Below are positions 1-5,037 of a stretch of DNA of 5,037 nt, in pieces (the first letter of the stretch is position 1; every line of letters starts with the position of its first letter). A model generated the notes under the pieces. The model saw nothing but the letters and a program-made list of their open reading frames with translations. It was not told the origin of the DNA and searched no databases. A program made the translations under genes and the position numbers. This DNA is from Planctomycetes bacterium SM23_32. Its GTDB lineage: Bacteria; Planctomycetota; Brocadiia; SM23-32. The stretch lies in assembly GCA_001303885.1 (NCBI GenBank), contig LJUE01000206.1:1-5037 (forward strand), read 5' to 3'.

Positions 1-70
1 CGGGAGGGTCGGGCCGTGGGCTGAATGGCGTTCATCACCAGCCGCCAGTGACTGCGCGAGCGGCCGCATG

Positions 71-96
71 TGACAGAACTGTCAGACGCCTGTCAG
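71..96 (+). promoter_or_regulatory. Pho-box-like operator candidate (CTGTCAG direct repeats plus inverted half-site)
   Basis: Two identical 7-mers, CTGTCAG at 79-85 and 90-96, are separated by 4 bases and so recur every 11 bp. Just before them TGACAG at 71-76 forms an inverted repeat with CTGTCA at 79-84 (spacer AA). The E. coli PhoB box is known to be two CTGTCA-type 7-mers with a 4-bp A/T-rich spacer, which matches the geometry, although the spacer here (ACGC) is not A/T-rich. The site lies about 220 bases upstream of the first start codon, so its target promoter is unclear. It could equally be the operator of another dimeric regulator. Confidence 0.35.
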
Positions 97-247
97 CCCA
101 CCATGTCGTGGGAGGGGGTTTTCGGGGGTCTGTGGGCGCGCGGCCGTCACGCTCTTCGTGGCCTTCCGTGACCGCCAGAAGACCTCTGAGGGCCATACGG
201 CCCGAAGCCCGCGTTTGCGGCACAAGGCTTGCATACCGTACCCGTGG

Positions 248-277
248 TTGATGGTACGTGTGTCCTTAGTCTAAACG
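248..277 (+). promoter_or_regulatory. Weak sigma70-like promoter candidate for the propeller gene
   Basis: TTGATG at 248-253 resembles a -35 box and TAAACG at 272-277 a -10 box, with an 18-base spacer. Transcription would start near 284 and leave a leader of about 36 bases containing the Shine-Dalgarno at 305-312. The boxes match the consensus only partly, and an alternative -35 (TTGCAT, 229-234) has no convincing -10 partner. Confidence 0.25.
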
Positions 278-304
278 CACGGAAACATCGTTCTCATTCA
301 TCTC

Positions 305-312
305 GGAGGGGG
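305..312 (+). promoter_or_regulatory. Ribosome binding site of the propeller gene
   Basis: GGAGGGGG lies just upstream of the ATG at 320; the GGAGG core (305-309) is 10 bases from it. The spacing is slightly long but supports this ATG over the next in-frame ATG at 329. Confidence 0.7.
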
Positions 313-319
313 TGCCCAG

Positions 320-1444
320 ATGGCACGGATGACGAGGCTGGCAGTGGCAGCGGCGGTCTTGCTGCTTGTGGTGGGCGGCACCGCCCGGGCGGCGCTGGTG
401 TGGAGCGTGGAGACGGTGGCCGAGACGGACAACGTGGGGCGTCAGACGTCCCTCGCCCTCGACGGCAGCACGCCGCACATCGCGTATTATGACTACACCA
501 ACGGTGACCTGGAGTACGCCTACTGGACGGGTTCCGCGTGGGCTTTCCAGACGCTGGACTCCACCAACGACGTGGGCAAGATGCCGTCGCTGGAGCTGGA
601 CTCGAGCGGCGACTTCCACATCGCCTACTTCGACGAGACGAACGACGACCTCAGGTATGCTACGGGTGACACCACGTCCTGGAACACCAGCTCCGTTGAC
701 ACCACCGGCTCGACCGGTTACTTCCCGTCGCTGGAGCTGAACAGCAGCGGCTATCCGGTCGTCAGCTACGTGGACAACACCAACACCAACCTGCGTTACG
801 GCATCTACAACGGCTCGACGTGGGGCTTCTCGACGGCGGACAGCGCCTCGATCGCTTTCCAGACCTCGCTGGAGCTCGATTCCAACCTGCCTCGCATCAG
901 CTACTACGAAAGCAGCAGCGACGACCTCAAATATGCGTCCTGGGACGGGTCGAGCTGGGCTCTCACCACTGTGGACAGCACCGGTGACGTGGGGCTCTAC
1001 AGCTCGCTCGTTCTGGACGGCAGCGGGTATGGCCACATCAGCTACTACGATACAACCAATGGCGACCTGAAGTACGCCTATGAGGACAGCGGGGGCTGGC
1101 ACCCCACGACCGTGGAGTCCACGAACGATGTCGGGCAGTACACCAGCATCGCCCTGATCGACGGCGAGCCGGCCATCAGCTACTACGACGTGACGAACGG
1201 CGACTTGAGGTTCGCCCTCTACGACGGGGCGGACTGGACGTTCTACACGGTGGATTCGACGGGTGACGTTGGCTGGAGCAGCTCCCTGCAGATCACGCCC
1301 GCCGGCTGGGCGCGCATTAGCTACTACGACGCAACCAACGGCGACCTGAAGTACGCGATGGCAACGCCCGAGCCCTCGACGGTGGCCCTGGCGCTGCTGA
1401 GCCTGGGGTTCGGCGGGTTCTACGTGCGCCGCCGCAAGAAGTAG
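320..1444 (+). CDS. Secreted seven-repeat (beta-propeller-like) PEP-CTERM protein
   Basis: A 374-residue predicted exported surface protein. Residues 1-24 are a Sec signal peptide: MARMTR, a hydrophobic core, and a TARA site with cleavage likely after Ala24. Residues 28-348 are seven tandem repeats of 43-47 residues, each starting with Trp. The pattern is W-x3-T-V-D-S-T-G-D-V-G, then S-L-x-L-D-G-S-G, then H-I-S-Y-Y-D-x-T-N-G-D-L-K-Y. Residues 349-374 are a PEP-CTERM tail: TPEPST, a hydrophobic helix, then RRRKK. The known role of such a tail is export followed by exosortase processing. Seven beta-rich units of this size fit a seven-bladed propeller; that fold is inferred from repeat number and pattern. 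No catalytic motif is seen, so binding or scaffolding is more likely than enzymatic activity. The mature chain is rich in Asp, Tyr, Ser and Thr, and strongly acidic. Repeat 4 is the most diverged. Transcription probably ends at the stem-loop just downstream. Confidence 0.9.
   Translation: MARMTRLAVAAAVLLLVVGGTARAALVWSVETVAETDNVGRQTSLALDGSTPHIAYYDYTNGDLEYAYWTGSAWAFQTLDSTNDVGKMPSLELDSSGDFHIAYFDETNDDLRYATGDTTSWNTSSVDTTGSTGYFPSLELNSSGYPVVSYVDNTNTNLRYGIYNGSTWGFSTADSASIAFQTSLELDSNLPRISYYESSSDDLKYASWDGSSWALTTVDSTGDVGLYSSLVLDGSGYGHISYYDTTNGDLKYAYEDSGGWHPTTVESTNDVGQYTSIALIDGEPAISYYDVTNGDLRFALYDGADWTFYTVDSTGDVGWSSSLQITPAGWARISYYDATNGDLKYAMATPEPSTVALALLSLGFGGFYVRRRKK
401..1363 (+). repeat. Seven tandem ~46-codon in-frame repeats
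   Basis: By residue of the encoded protein the units are 28-73, 74-120, 121-167, 168-212, 213-259, 260-305 and 306-348. The most conserved piece is ISYYDxTNGDLKY. At DNA level units 5 and 7 are close over this piece (starting near 1038 and 1317), differing mainly at synonymous third positions, while units 3 and 4 have drifted. The array begins three residues after the predicted signal cleavage site and ends directly at the PEP motif, so it makes up almost all of the mature protein. Confidence 0.9.
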
Positions 1445-1457
1445 AACAGAGCCTCTC

Positions 1458-1494
1458 CGCGTCCTCGCCTCGAGTCCCTCGGGGCGAGGACGCG
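1458..1494 (+). terminator. Strong stem-loop, probable intrinsic terminator
   Basis: CGCGTCCTCGCC (1458-1469) pairs perfectly with GGCGAGGACGCG (1483-1494). Inside it a T-G wobble (1470/1482) and CGAG/CTCG (1471-1474/1478-1481) extend the stem to 17 pairs closing on a 3-base loop (1475-1477). It starts 14 bases after the stop codon of the propeller gene. The following tract (CTGTTTG) is only weakly T-rich, so termination may be incomplete, or the hairpin may mainly protect the mRNA 3' end. Confidence 0.75.
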
Positions 1495-1563
1495 CTGTTT
1501 GCGCTATCGGCCCGCGGCCAGCGTCCCGTTTGGGGCTGAACCATAGCGCCCCATGGGCTGCCG

Positions 1564-1569
1564 AAGGAG
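1564..1569 (+). promoter_or_regulatory. Ribosome binding site that sets the peptidase start
   Basis: AAGGAG lies 7 bases before the GTG at 1577, an ideal spacing. The longer in-frame ATG at 1553 lies upstream of this site and has no Shine-Dalgarno of its own. Confidence 0.75.
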
Positions 1570-1576
1570 TGGCCAG

Positions 1577-2923
1577 GTGAGAGTGCGGGATCTCCTCGTA
1601 GTTCTGGCATGTGCGGTCGGGCCGGCCGTATCCGCCGAGACCCTCGAGTTGTCCCCCTATGGGAAGTGGACCGAGCAGTCCCTCCTTGATCCGGATCCGT
1701 CCGGCGCCTACGCGCAGGAACTGGCTGGACTGCCCTCCAGCTATGACCTGCGCCCCACCTACATGACGTCGGTGAAGGACCAGGGCGGCTGCGGGTCGTG
1801 CTGGGCCTTCGCCACGTACGGCTCCTTCGAGAGCTCCCTGCTCATGGATGGGGGTCCGGCCGACGACCTGTCGGAGAACCACCTCAAGAACTACCACGGC
1901 TTCGACTGGGGGCCGTGCGACGGCGGCAACAACTGGATGAGCGCCGCCTACCTGAGCCGCCTGGATGGCCCGGTCGCCGAGGCCGACGACCCCTACAACG
2001 ACTACGACGACCGACCCTCGCCCGGCGGAGACCGGCAGTACTTCCTGCACGACATGCCCGTGTTCGACACCACCACCGAGATGAAGACCGCCGTCATGAA
2101 CGAAGGCGGCCTCTACACCCACATGTACATGAACATGGCGTATTACGACTACGACAACGACACTTACCTCTACACCGGCGAGGCCGACATCAACCACGCC
2201 GTGACGATAGCAGGCTGGGACGACACCAAGGCCGTGGCAGGCGCGTCATCGCCGGGGGCCTGGCTCATCAAGAACAGCTGGGACAGCACGTGGGGGGACA
2301 ACGGCTACTTCTGGGTCTCCTACGAAGACACGCAGGCCTGCCAGTTCGGGGCCTCGTTCCAGCCGGCTGCACACGACTACATCGTCGGCGTTTACTCCCA
2401 TGACTACTTCGGCGACGTCGGGGAGATCAATACCCCTTACGCCCTGAACGTATTCCAGACCGACACCGCCGGGCTGCTGGGAGCGGTCGGATTCTACACT
2501 CAGGCCGACGGTGCCAGCTACGACGTGCGCATCTATGACGCCTTCTCGGGTGGCTCGCCCTCGGGGCTGCTGTGGTCAGGCACGGGGACGTTCGACTACC
2601 AGGGGTTCCACGTGGTGGACCTGGATACGTTGGTGTCCCTCGATCCGAGCGACGACTTCGCCGTCTACCTCTACCTGACGAACGGCGGCACGTATCCCCA
2701 GGCCATTGACTTCTACTATCCCGGCTACAGCTCGGCTTCCACTGCCAGCGCAGGCGAGAGTTTCTACAGCTTCAATGGCACCACGTGGACCGACCTTTAC
2801 ACGTATGACACGACGGCCAACTTCAGCATTAAGGCCTACATGGGCACGCCCGAGCCGGGCACCTTCCTGCTCGCCCTGCTGGCCGCAGGCGCCGCCGCCT
2901 GGGTGAGGCGGCGCAGGGCATAG
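1577..2923 (+). CDS. Secreted papain-family (C1A) cysteine peptidase with C-terminal beta domain and PEP-CTERM tail
   Basis: A 448-residue predicted extracellular protease, read from GTG 1577. Residues 1-20 are a signal peptide (MRVRD, hydrophobic core, VSA before Glu21). The catalytic domain spans about 52-262. VKDQGGCGSCWAFA carries oxyanion Gln69 and nucleophile Cys75; NHAVTIAGW carries His207; WLIKNSWDSTWGDNGYFWV carries Asn233. All papain catalytic residues are therefore present. Cys72 and Cys114 (WGPCDGG) match the conserved papain disulfide. Only about 30 residues separate the signal peptide from the mature-like LPSSYDLR, so there is no room for a classical I29 inhibitory propeptide. 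Residues 265-421 form a beta-rich domain in the position of the lectin-like domain of other bacterial and archaeal C1 peptidases; that family assignment is inferred. Residues 424-448 are a PEP-CTERM tail: TPEPGT, a hydrophobic helix, RRRR. The substrate is unknown. A strong stem-loop separates it from the gene upstream, and no clear promoter of its own is visible. Confidence 0.93.
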   Translation: MRVRDLLVVLACAVGPAVSAETLELSPYGKWTEQSLLDPDPSGAYAQELAGLPSSYDLRPTYMTSVKDQGGCGSCWAFATYGSFESSLLMDGGPADDLSENHLKNYHGFDWGPCDGGNNWMSAAYLSRLDGPVAEADDPYNDYDDRPSPGGDRQYFLHDMPVFDTTTEMKTAVMNEGGLYTHMYMNMAYYDYDNDTYLYTGEADINHAVTIAGWDDTKAVAGASSPGAWLIKNSWDSTWGDNGYFWVSYEDTQACQFGASFQPAAHDYIVGVYSHDYFGDVGEINTPYALNVFQTDTAGLLGAVGFYTQADGASYDVRIYDAFSGGSPSGLLWSGTGTFDYQGFHVVDLDTLVSLDPSDDFAVYLYLTNGGTYPQAIDFYYPGYSSASTASAGESFYSFNGTTWTDLYTYDTTANFSIKAYMGTPEPGTFLLALLAAGAAAWVRRRRA

Positions 2924-3062
2924 AGCCACCCAGGACCTGCCTGCGGCCGCCGGACTGCATTCCCTAGCATTCGCGCAAAGCGAGGCCGGCAACGTCCGTT
3001 CGCCCGTTGCGCTGCACACACGCCGATCGGCAGTGCGCCACCGTAGCGCCCAGCATCCCGGG
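2924..3062. other. Intergenic spacer after the peptidase gene
   Basis: No supported gene. It contains small inverted repeats (GCAACG 2989-2994 with CGTTGC 3005-3010; palindrome GCCGATCGGC 3022-3031) but no stem followed by a T-tract, so no intrinsic terminator for the peptidase gene can be called. Confidence 0.5.
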
Positions 3063-3091
3063 TTGAAAACGCGGACGGTCCAGGGTAAACT
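3063..3091 (+). promoter_or_regulatory. Sigma70-type promoter for the TPR gene
   Basis: TTGAAA (3063-3068) and TAAACT (3086-3091) are separated by the optimal 17 bases; they match the TTGACA/TATAAT consensus at 5 of 6 and 4 of 6 positions. Transcription would begin near 3098, giving a leader of about 70 bases before the GTG at 3170. The segment is a locally A/T-richer patch in otherwise GC-rich DNA, which supports the call. It implies the TPR gene is transcribed independently of the peptidase gene. Confidence 0.6.
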
Positions 3092-3157
3092 GTTGAGAGC
3101 GGAAGAGTTGGGATTGCCCGCGCGCGCGGCTCCCCGAGCCGCGTTGTCGTCTCAGGC

Positions 3158-3166
3158 AGGAGAAGG
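3158..3166 (+). promoter_or_regulatory. Ribosome binding site of the TPR gene
   Basis: AGGAGAAGG precedes the GTG at 3170; the AGGAG core (3158-3162) leaves a 7-base spacer. An in-frame stop at 3086-3088 bars any start further upstream, and no better start codon lies between the two. Confidence 0.75.
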
Positions 3167-3169
3167 CCG

Positions 3170-5037
3170 GTGTTCGGACGCGTGGTGCGCCTGCTGAGGA
3201 GGGCGTTGCGGCCCGTCGGCCGCATCCTGGTGGTGCCGGCACGATGGCTGGCCCACCTGGTCATGCTCCCCGTAGACGTGGCCTTCCTGTTCTTCGACGT
3301 CCTCGTCGTCAACCTGAAGAAGACGCGCCTGTTTGTCAACGACTGCCGCGGCAAGGACTCCTACATCGGCGGCGTCTGCCCGCCTGCGCGCAAGTACACG
3401 AACCGGTTCCTCTTCCGCCTTGTGTGCCCTGAGATGGGGTCGGGTCCTCACGGCGTGGGGGCCGTCTGCCGGGCGGGCGAAGGTGTCCGTTTCCACCTGA
3501 TCCGCGGCGCCTGTGTGGCGCTGGTCATCGGCGCGGTCACCTTCGGCGTCTACTGGGCGGGGGTCAGGTACTGGCCGACTCCCGGCGGAAGGCTGCCCGA
3601 CGCGGAGAAGATCCAGAGGCTCTTCGCCGAGCGCGTGCGTGAGGGAGACGCGGCGCTGGCCCAGCAGGACTACAAGAGGGCCCGCACGCTCTACCTGCGG
3701 GCGCTCACACTCAGGGGCACCGACAGGGAACTGCGCTACAAGATCGGCGTCTGCGCCGCCGAGCTGGGCGACGCCGACGTCGCCCTGGCCTACTTCATGG
3801 GGGCCGTTGAGGGCGAGGCGCCGTATCTGCCCGCCCTCAACACGGTGGCCCTGCGGTTCTACGAACGTGGGGACATCGGCATGGCCGGCGCCTTTGCCAG
3901 CCGCGCCGTCGAGGCGGGCGGAGCCGATGCGCAGACGCATGCCATCCTGGCCGACCGCTACGTGTGGATGGACAGGGCCGAGGACGCCGCGGCCCAGATG
4001 GAGCTCGCCCAGAGCAAGGGGGCCACGGGGGAGGTCCTCACCGTGGCCAGGGCGCACCTGCTGATGCTACAGAAGGACCTGGAGGGGGCCGAGGCGCTGT
4101 TGGAAGCCATCCCCGAAGACTCGCCCCTCACGCCGCTGGCCGGGCTCTACCGTCTGGACGTGCTCTGGCACGCGGGCCGGCGCGAGGAAGCCATCGAGCA
4201 GTTCCAGGCGGTGGCGGGCAAGTTCTCAAACCTGCCGTGGCTCGCGCTGGTCCTGGTTGATTCCGAGTTCAAGGCCGGCCAGCGCCGCCAGGCAACGGCC
4301 GTGGCGCAGCAGGTGGCCAAGCGATTTGCCGACTCGCCGTTCGCCCGGCTCGACCTGGCGAAGACGCTGAGCCGCAACGGCGAGGACGGTCTCGCCCTGG
4401 AGGTGCTCGACGGCTGCGAGCAGGAGAAGGCGCTCCGCGTGCCGGCCGCCGTCCTCGCCGGAGAGATCTACCTGCGCAGAGGGCTGCCCTATCTGGCCGC
4501 TGAGCAGTCCGAGCGAGCGCTCATCGCCGGGCCCACCGATCAGACGGCTCTGATGCTCGCCGCCAGAGTCGCGCTGCAGAGCGGCGAGCCGGAGCAGGCC
4601 GTGCGCCACCTCCGGCAGGTCCTCGACGGGGCGCCCGAACGCGCCGAGACGTGGTTCCTCCTGGCCACGGCCCAGAAAACCACCCGGGACTTCGACGGTG
4701 CCGTGGCAAGCCTCCAGAAGGCCTGCGAGCTGCAGCCGAACGCAGGCCAGTTCCGGCTGGAGCTTGGCCTGGCGCTCATCGGCGCCGGCAAGCCCGAACA
4801 GGCCCGGGAGCAGCTGCTGAAGGCGGCCGAACTGACGCCCCGACCCGTGGTGCCTTACACGCATCTGGGCGTGCTGGCCCAGCAGGCGGGCGACAACGCG
4901 CTGGCGCGGGAGTACTACGGGAAGGCCATCCAGGCCGCCCCGGAGCGGGCGACCATAGCCGCCAACAACCTGGCCGAGCTGCTCCTGCACGCCGACGAGG
5001 ACATTCCGCTTGCCCTGGCCTTTGCCTACTCGGCCCA
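3170..5037 (+). CDS. Membrane-anchored TPR-repeat protein (3' end beyond window)
   Basis: 622 codons from a GTG start, open to the right edge with no stop, so the protein is C-terminally incomplete here. Residues 1-18 are strongly basic (MFGRVVRLLRRALRPVGR). Residues 19-48 are hydrophobic. Residues 50-112 are basic with four cysteines (59, 70, 86, 100). Residues 113-131 form a likely transmembrane helix (ACVALVIGAVTFGVYW). From about 150 onward there are about 14 TPR-like units of 33-34 residues with the usual small/aromatic pattern, clearest at 493-526, 527-560 and 561-594 (for example LGVLAQQAGDNALAREYYGK). TPRs are protein-binding scaffolds. By the positive-inside rule the basic N-terminal part is cytoplasmic and the TPR array probably outside the inner membrane; this topology is inferred. 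Large TPR proteins such as PrsT accompany exosortase loci, but the N-terminus here differs and no specific name is justified. No enzymatic domain is visible. Confidence 0.88.
   Translation, partial: MFGRVVRLLRRALRPVGRILVVPARWLAHLVMLPVDVAFLFFDVLVVNLKKTRLFVNDCRGKDSYIGGVCPPARKYTNRFLFRLVCPEMGSGPHGVGAVCRAGEGVRFHLIRGACVALVIGAVTFGVYWAGVRYWPTPGGRLPDAEKIQRLFAERVREGDAALAQQDYKRARTLYLRALTLRGTDRELRYKIGVCAAELGDADVALAYFMGAVEGEAPYLPALNTVALRFYERGDIGMAGAFASRAVEAGGADAQTHAILADRYVWMDRAEDAAAQMELAQSKGATGEVLTVARAHLLMLQKDLEGAEALLEAIPEDSPLTPLAGLYRLDVLWHAGRREEAIEQFQAVAGKFSNLPWLALVLVDSEFKAGQRRQATAVAQQVAKRFADSPFARLDLAKTLSRNGEDGLALEVLDGCEQEKALRVPAAVLAGEIYLRRGLPYLAAEQSERALIAGPTDQTALMLAARVALQSGEPEQAVRHLRQVLDGAPERAETWFLLATAQKTTRDFDGAVASLQKACELQPNAGQFRLELGLALIGAGKPEQAREQLLKAAELTPRPVVPYTHLGVLAQQAGDNALAREYYGKAIQAAPERATIAANNLAELLLHADEDIPLALAFAYSA

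Larger units (their letters stand above)
1..319. other. Intergenic/upstream region without a supported gene
   Basis: No open frame here has a ribosome binding site or a protein-like composition. The short frames present are Arg-rich or overlap on both strands, as expected by chance in GC-rich DNA. The stretch does carry regulatory-looking structure: a CTGTCAG repeat cluster at 71-96, a G-run motif at 110-136, imperfect small inverted repeats (GTCACG at 146-151 with CGTGAC at 167-172; GGGCC at 190-194 with GGCCC at 199-203), a weak promoter candidate at 248-277 and the ribosome binding site of the first gene at 305-312. The left edge could include the tail of an upstream gene, but no reading frame there can be supported. 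Confidence 0.6.

Noticed and set aside
190..203. GGGCC/GGCCC hairpin as terminator of an upstream gene
   Set aside because: The stem is only 5 bp, no T-tract follows, and no upstream gene can be identified in the window.
48..251. Possible small gene of 67 codons near the left edge
   Set aside because: It is Arg-rich with no Shine-Dalgarno, crosses the CTGTCAG and G-run elements, and is overlapped by an equally unconvincing minus-strand frame.
401..1363. Repeats considered as a CRISPR-like or intergenic repeat array
   Set aside because: They are diverged, in-frame protein repeats about 138 bp long inside an intact coding sequence, with no identical repeats or unique spacers.
1577..1612. Possible lipobox (VLAC) in the peptidase signal peptide, making it a lipoprotein
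   Set aside because: Leu at -2 is atypical, the segment before Cys12 is too short, and a normal signal peptidase I site (VSA) follows at residues 18-20.
266..2197. A 643-codon open frame on the minus strand spanning both PEP-CTERM genes
   Set aside because: It is antisense to two genes with clear signal peptides, domains and tails, reads through the terminator hairpin, and has an unnatural Val/His/Arg-rich composition that mirrors the Asp and Tyr codons of the sense strand. It is a GC-skew artefact.
2973..3031. Inverted repeats after the peptidase gene as a terminator
   Set aside because: Stems are 6 bp or shorter with long loops, or are uninterrupted palindromes without a loop, and no T-tract follows.
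3152..4057. A 301-codon minus-strand frame over the TPR gene
   Set aside because: It lies opposite a well-supported TPR frame, has no ribosome binding site that can be justified and no recognisable motif.
4226..4990. A 254-codon minus-strand frame over the TPR gene
   Set aside because: It is antisense to conserved TPR units. Its Leu/Gly/Arg-rich composition follows from the complementary Ala/Glu/Gln codons.

Overview
The window is GC-rich bacterial DNA with three genes, all on the + strand. Two encode secreted proteins that end in textbook PEP-CTERM sorting tails (Pro-Glu-Pro, a hydrophobic helix, then an Arg/Lys cluster). The third is a membrane-anchored tetratricopeptide-repeat (TPR) protein cut off by the right edge. 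PEP-CTERM tails occur only in diderm-type bacteria with an exosortase. High GC, repeat-built secreted proteins and a large TPR protein would suit a planctomycete or a related environmental lineage, but that assignment is inference; there is no rRNA or marker gene here.

Layout. Bases 1-319 hold no convincing gene. They contain a cluster of CTGTCAG-type elements (71-96) with the geometry of a Pho box, a four-run G-quadruplex motif (110-136), a weak candidate promoter and a good ribosome binding site for the first gene. Bases 320-1444 encode a 374-aa protein: a signal peptide, exactly seven repeats of about 46 residues that each start with Trp (probably a seven-bladed beta-propeller), and the PEP-CTERM tail. 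A 17-bp stem-loop (1458-1494) follows and probably ends that transcript. Bases 1577-2923 encode a 448-aa papain-family (C1A) cysteine peptidase with an intact Gln/Cys/His/Asn active site, a beta-rich C-terminal domain and a second PEP-CTERM tail. Its start is best placed at a GTG with a strong Shine-Dalgarno, not at the longer ATG. Bases 2924-3169 are intergenic and contain a good sigma70-type promoter (TTGAAA-17-TAAACT). From 3170 to the right edge, 622 codons of a TPR protein are present: a basic and hydrophobic N-terminus, a four-cysteine segment, a transmembrane helix and about 14 TPR-like units.

How they fit together. The two PEP-CTERM proteins are predicted to be exported by Sec, processed by an exosortase encoded elsewhere, and released or attached at the cell surface. 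One looks like a binding or scaffolding propeller and the other like an extracellular protease. The TPR gene has its own promoter and may be functionally separate, although large TPR proteins are known partners of PEP-CTERM/exosortase loci. Nothing in the window is a mobile element, CRISPR array or RNA gene. The least explained parts are the all-propeller PEP-CTERM protein, the Pho-box-like element, and the Cys-containing N-terminal module of the TPR protein.
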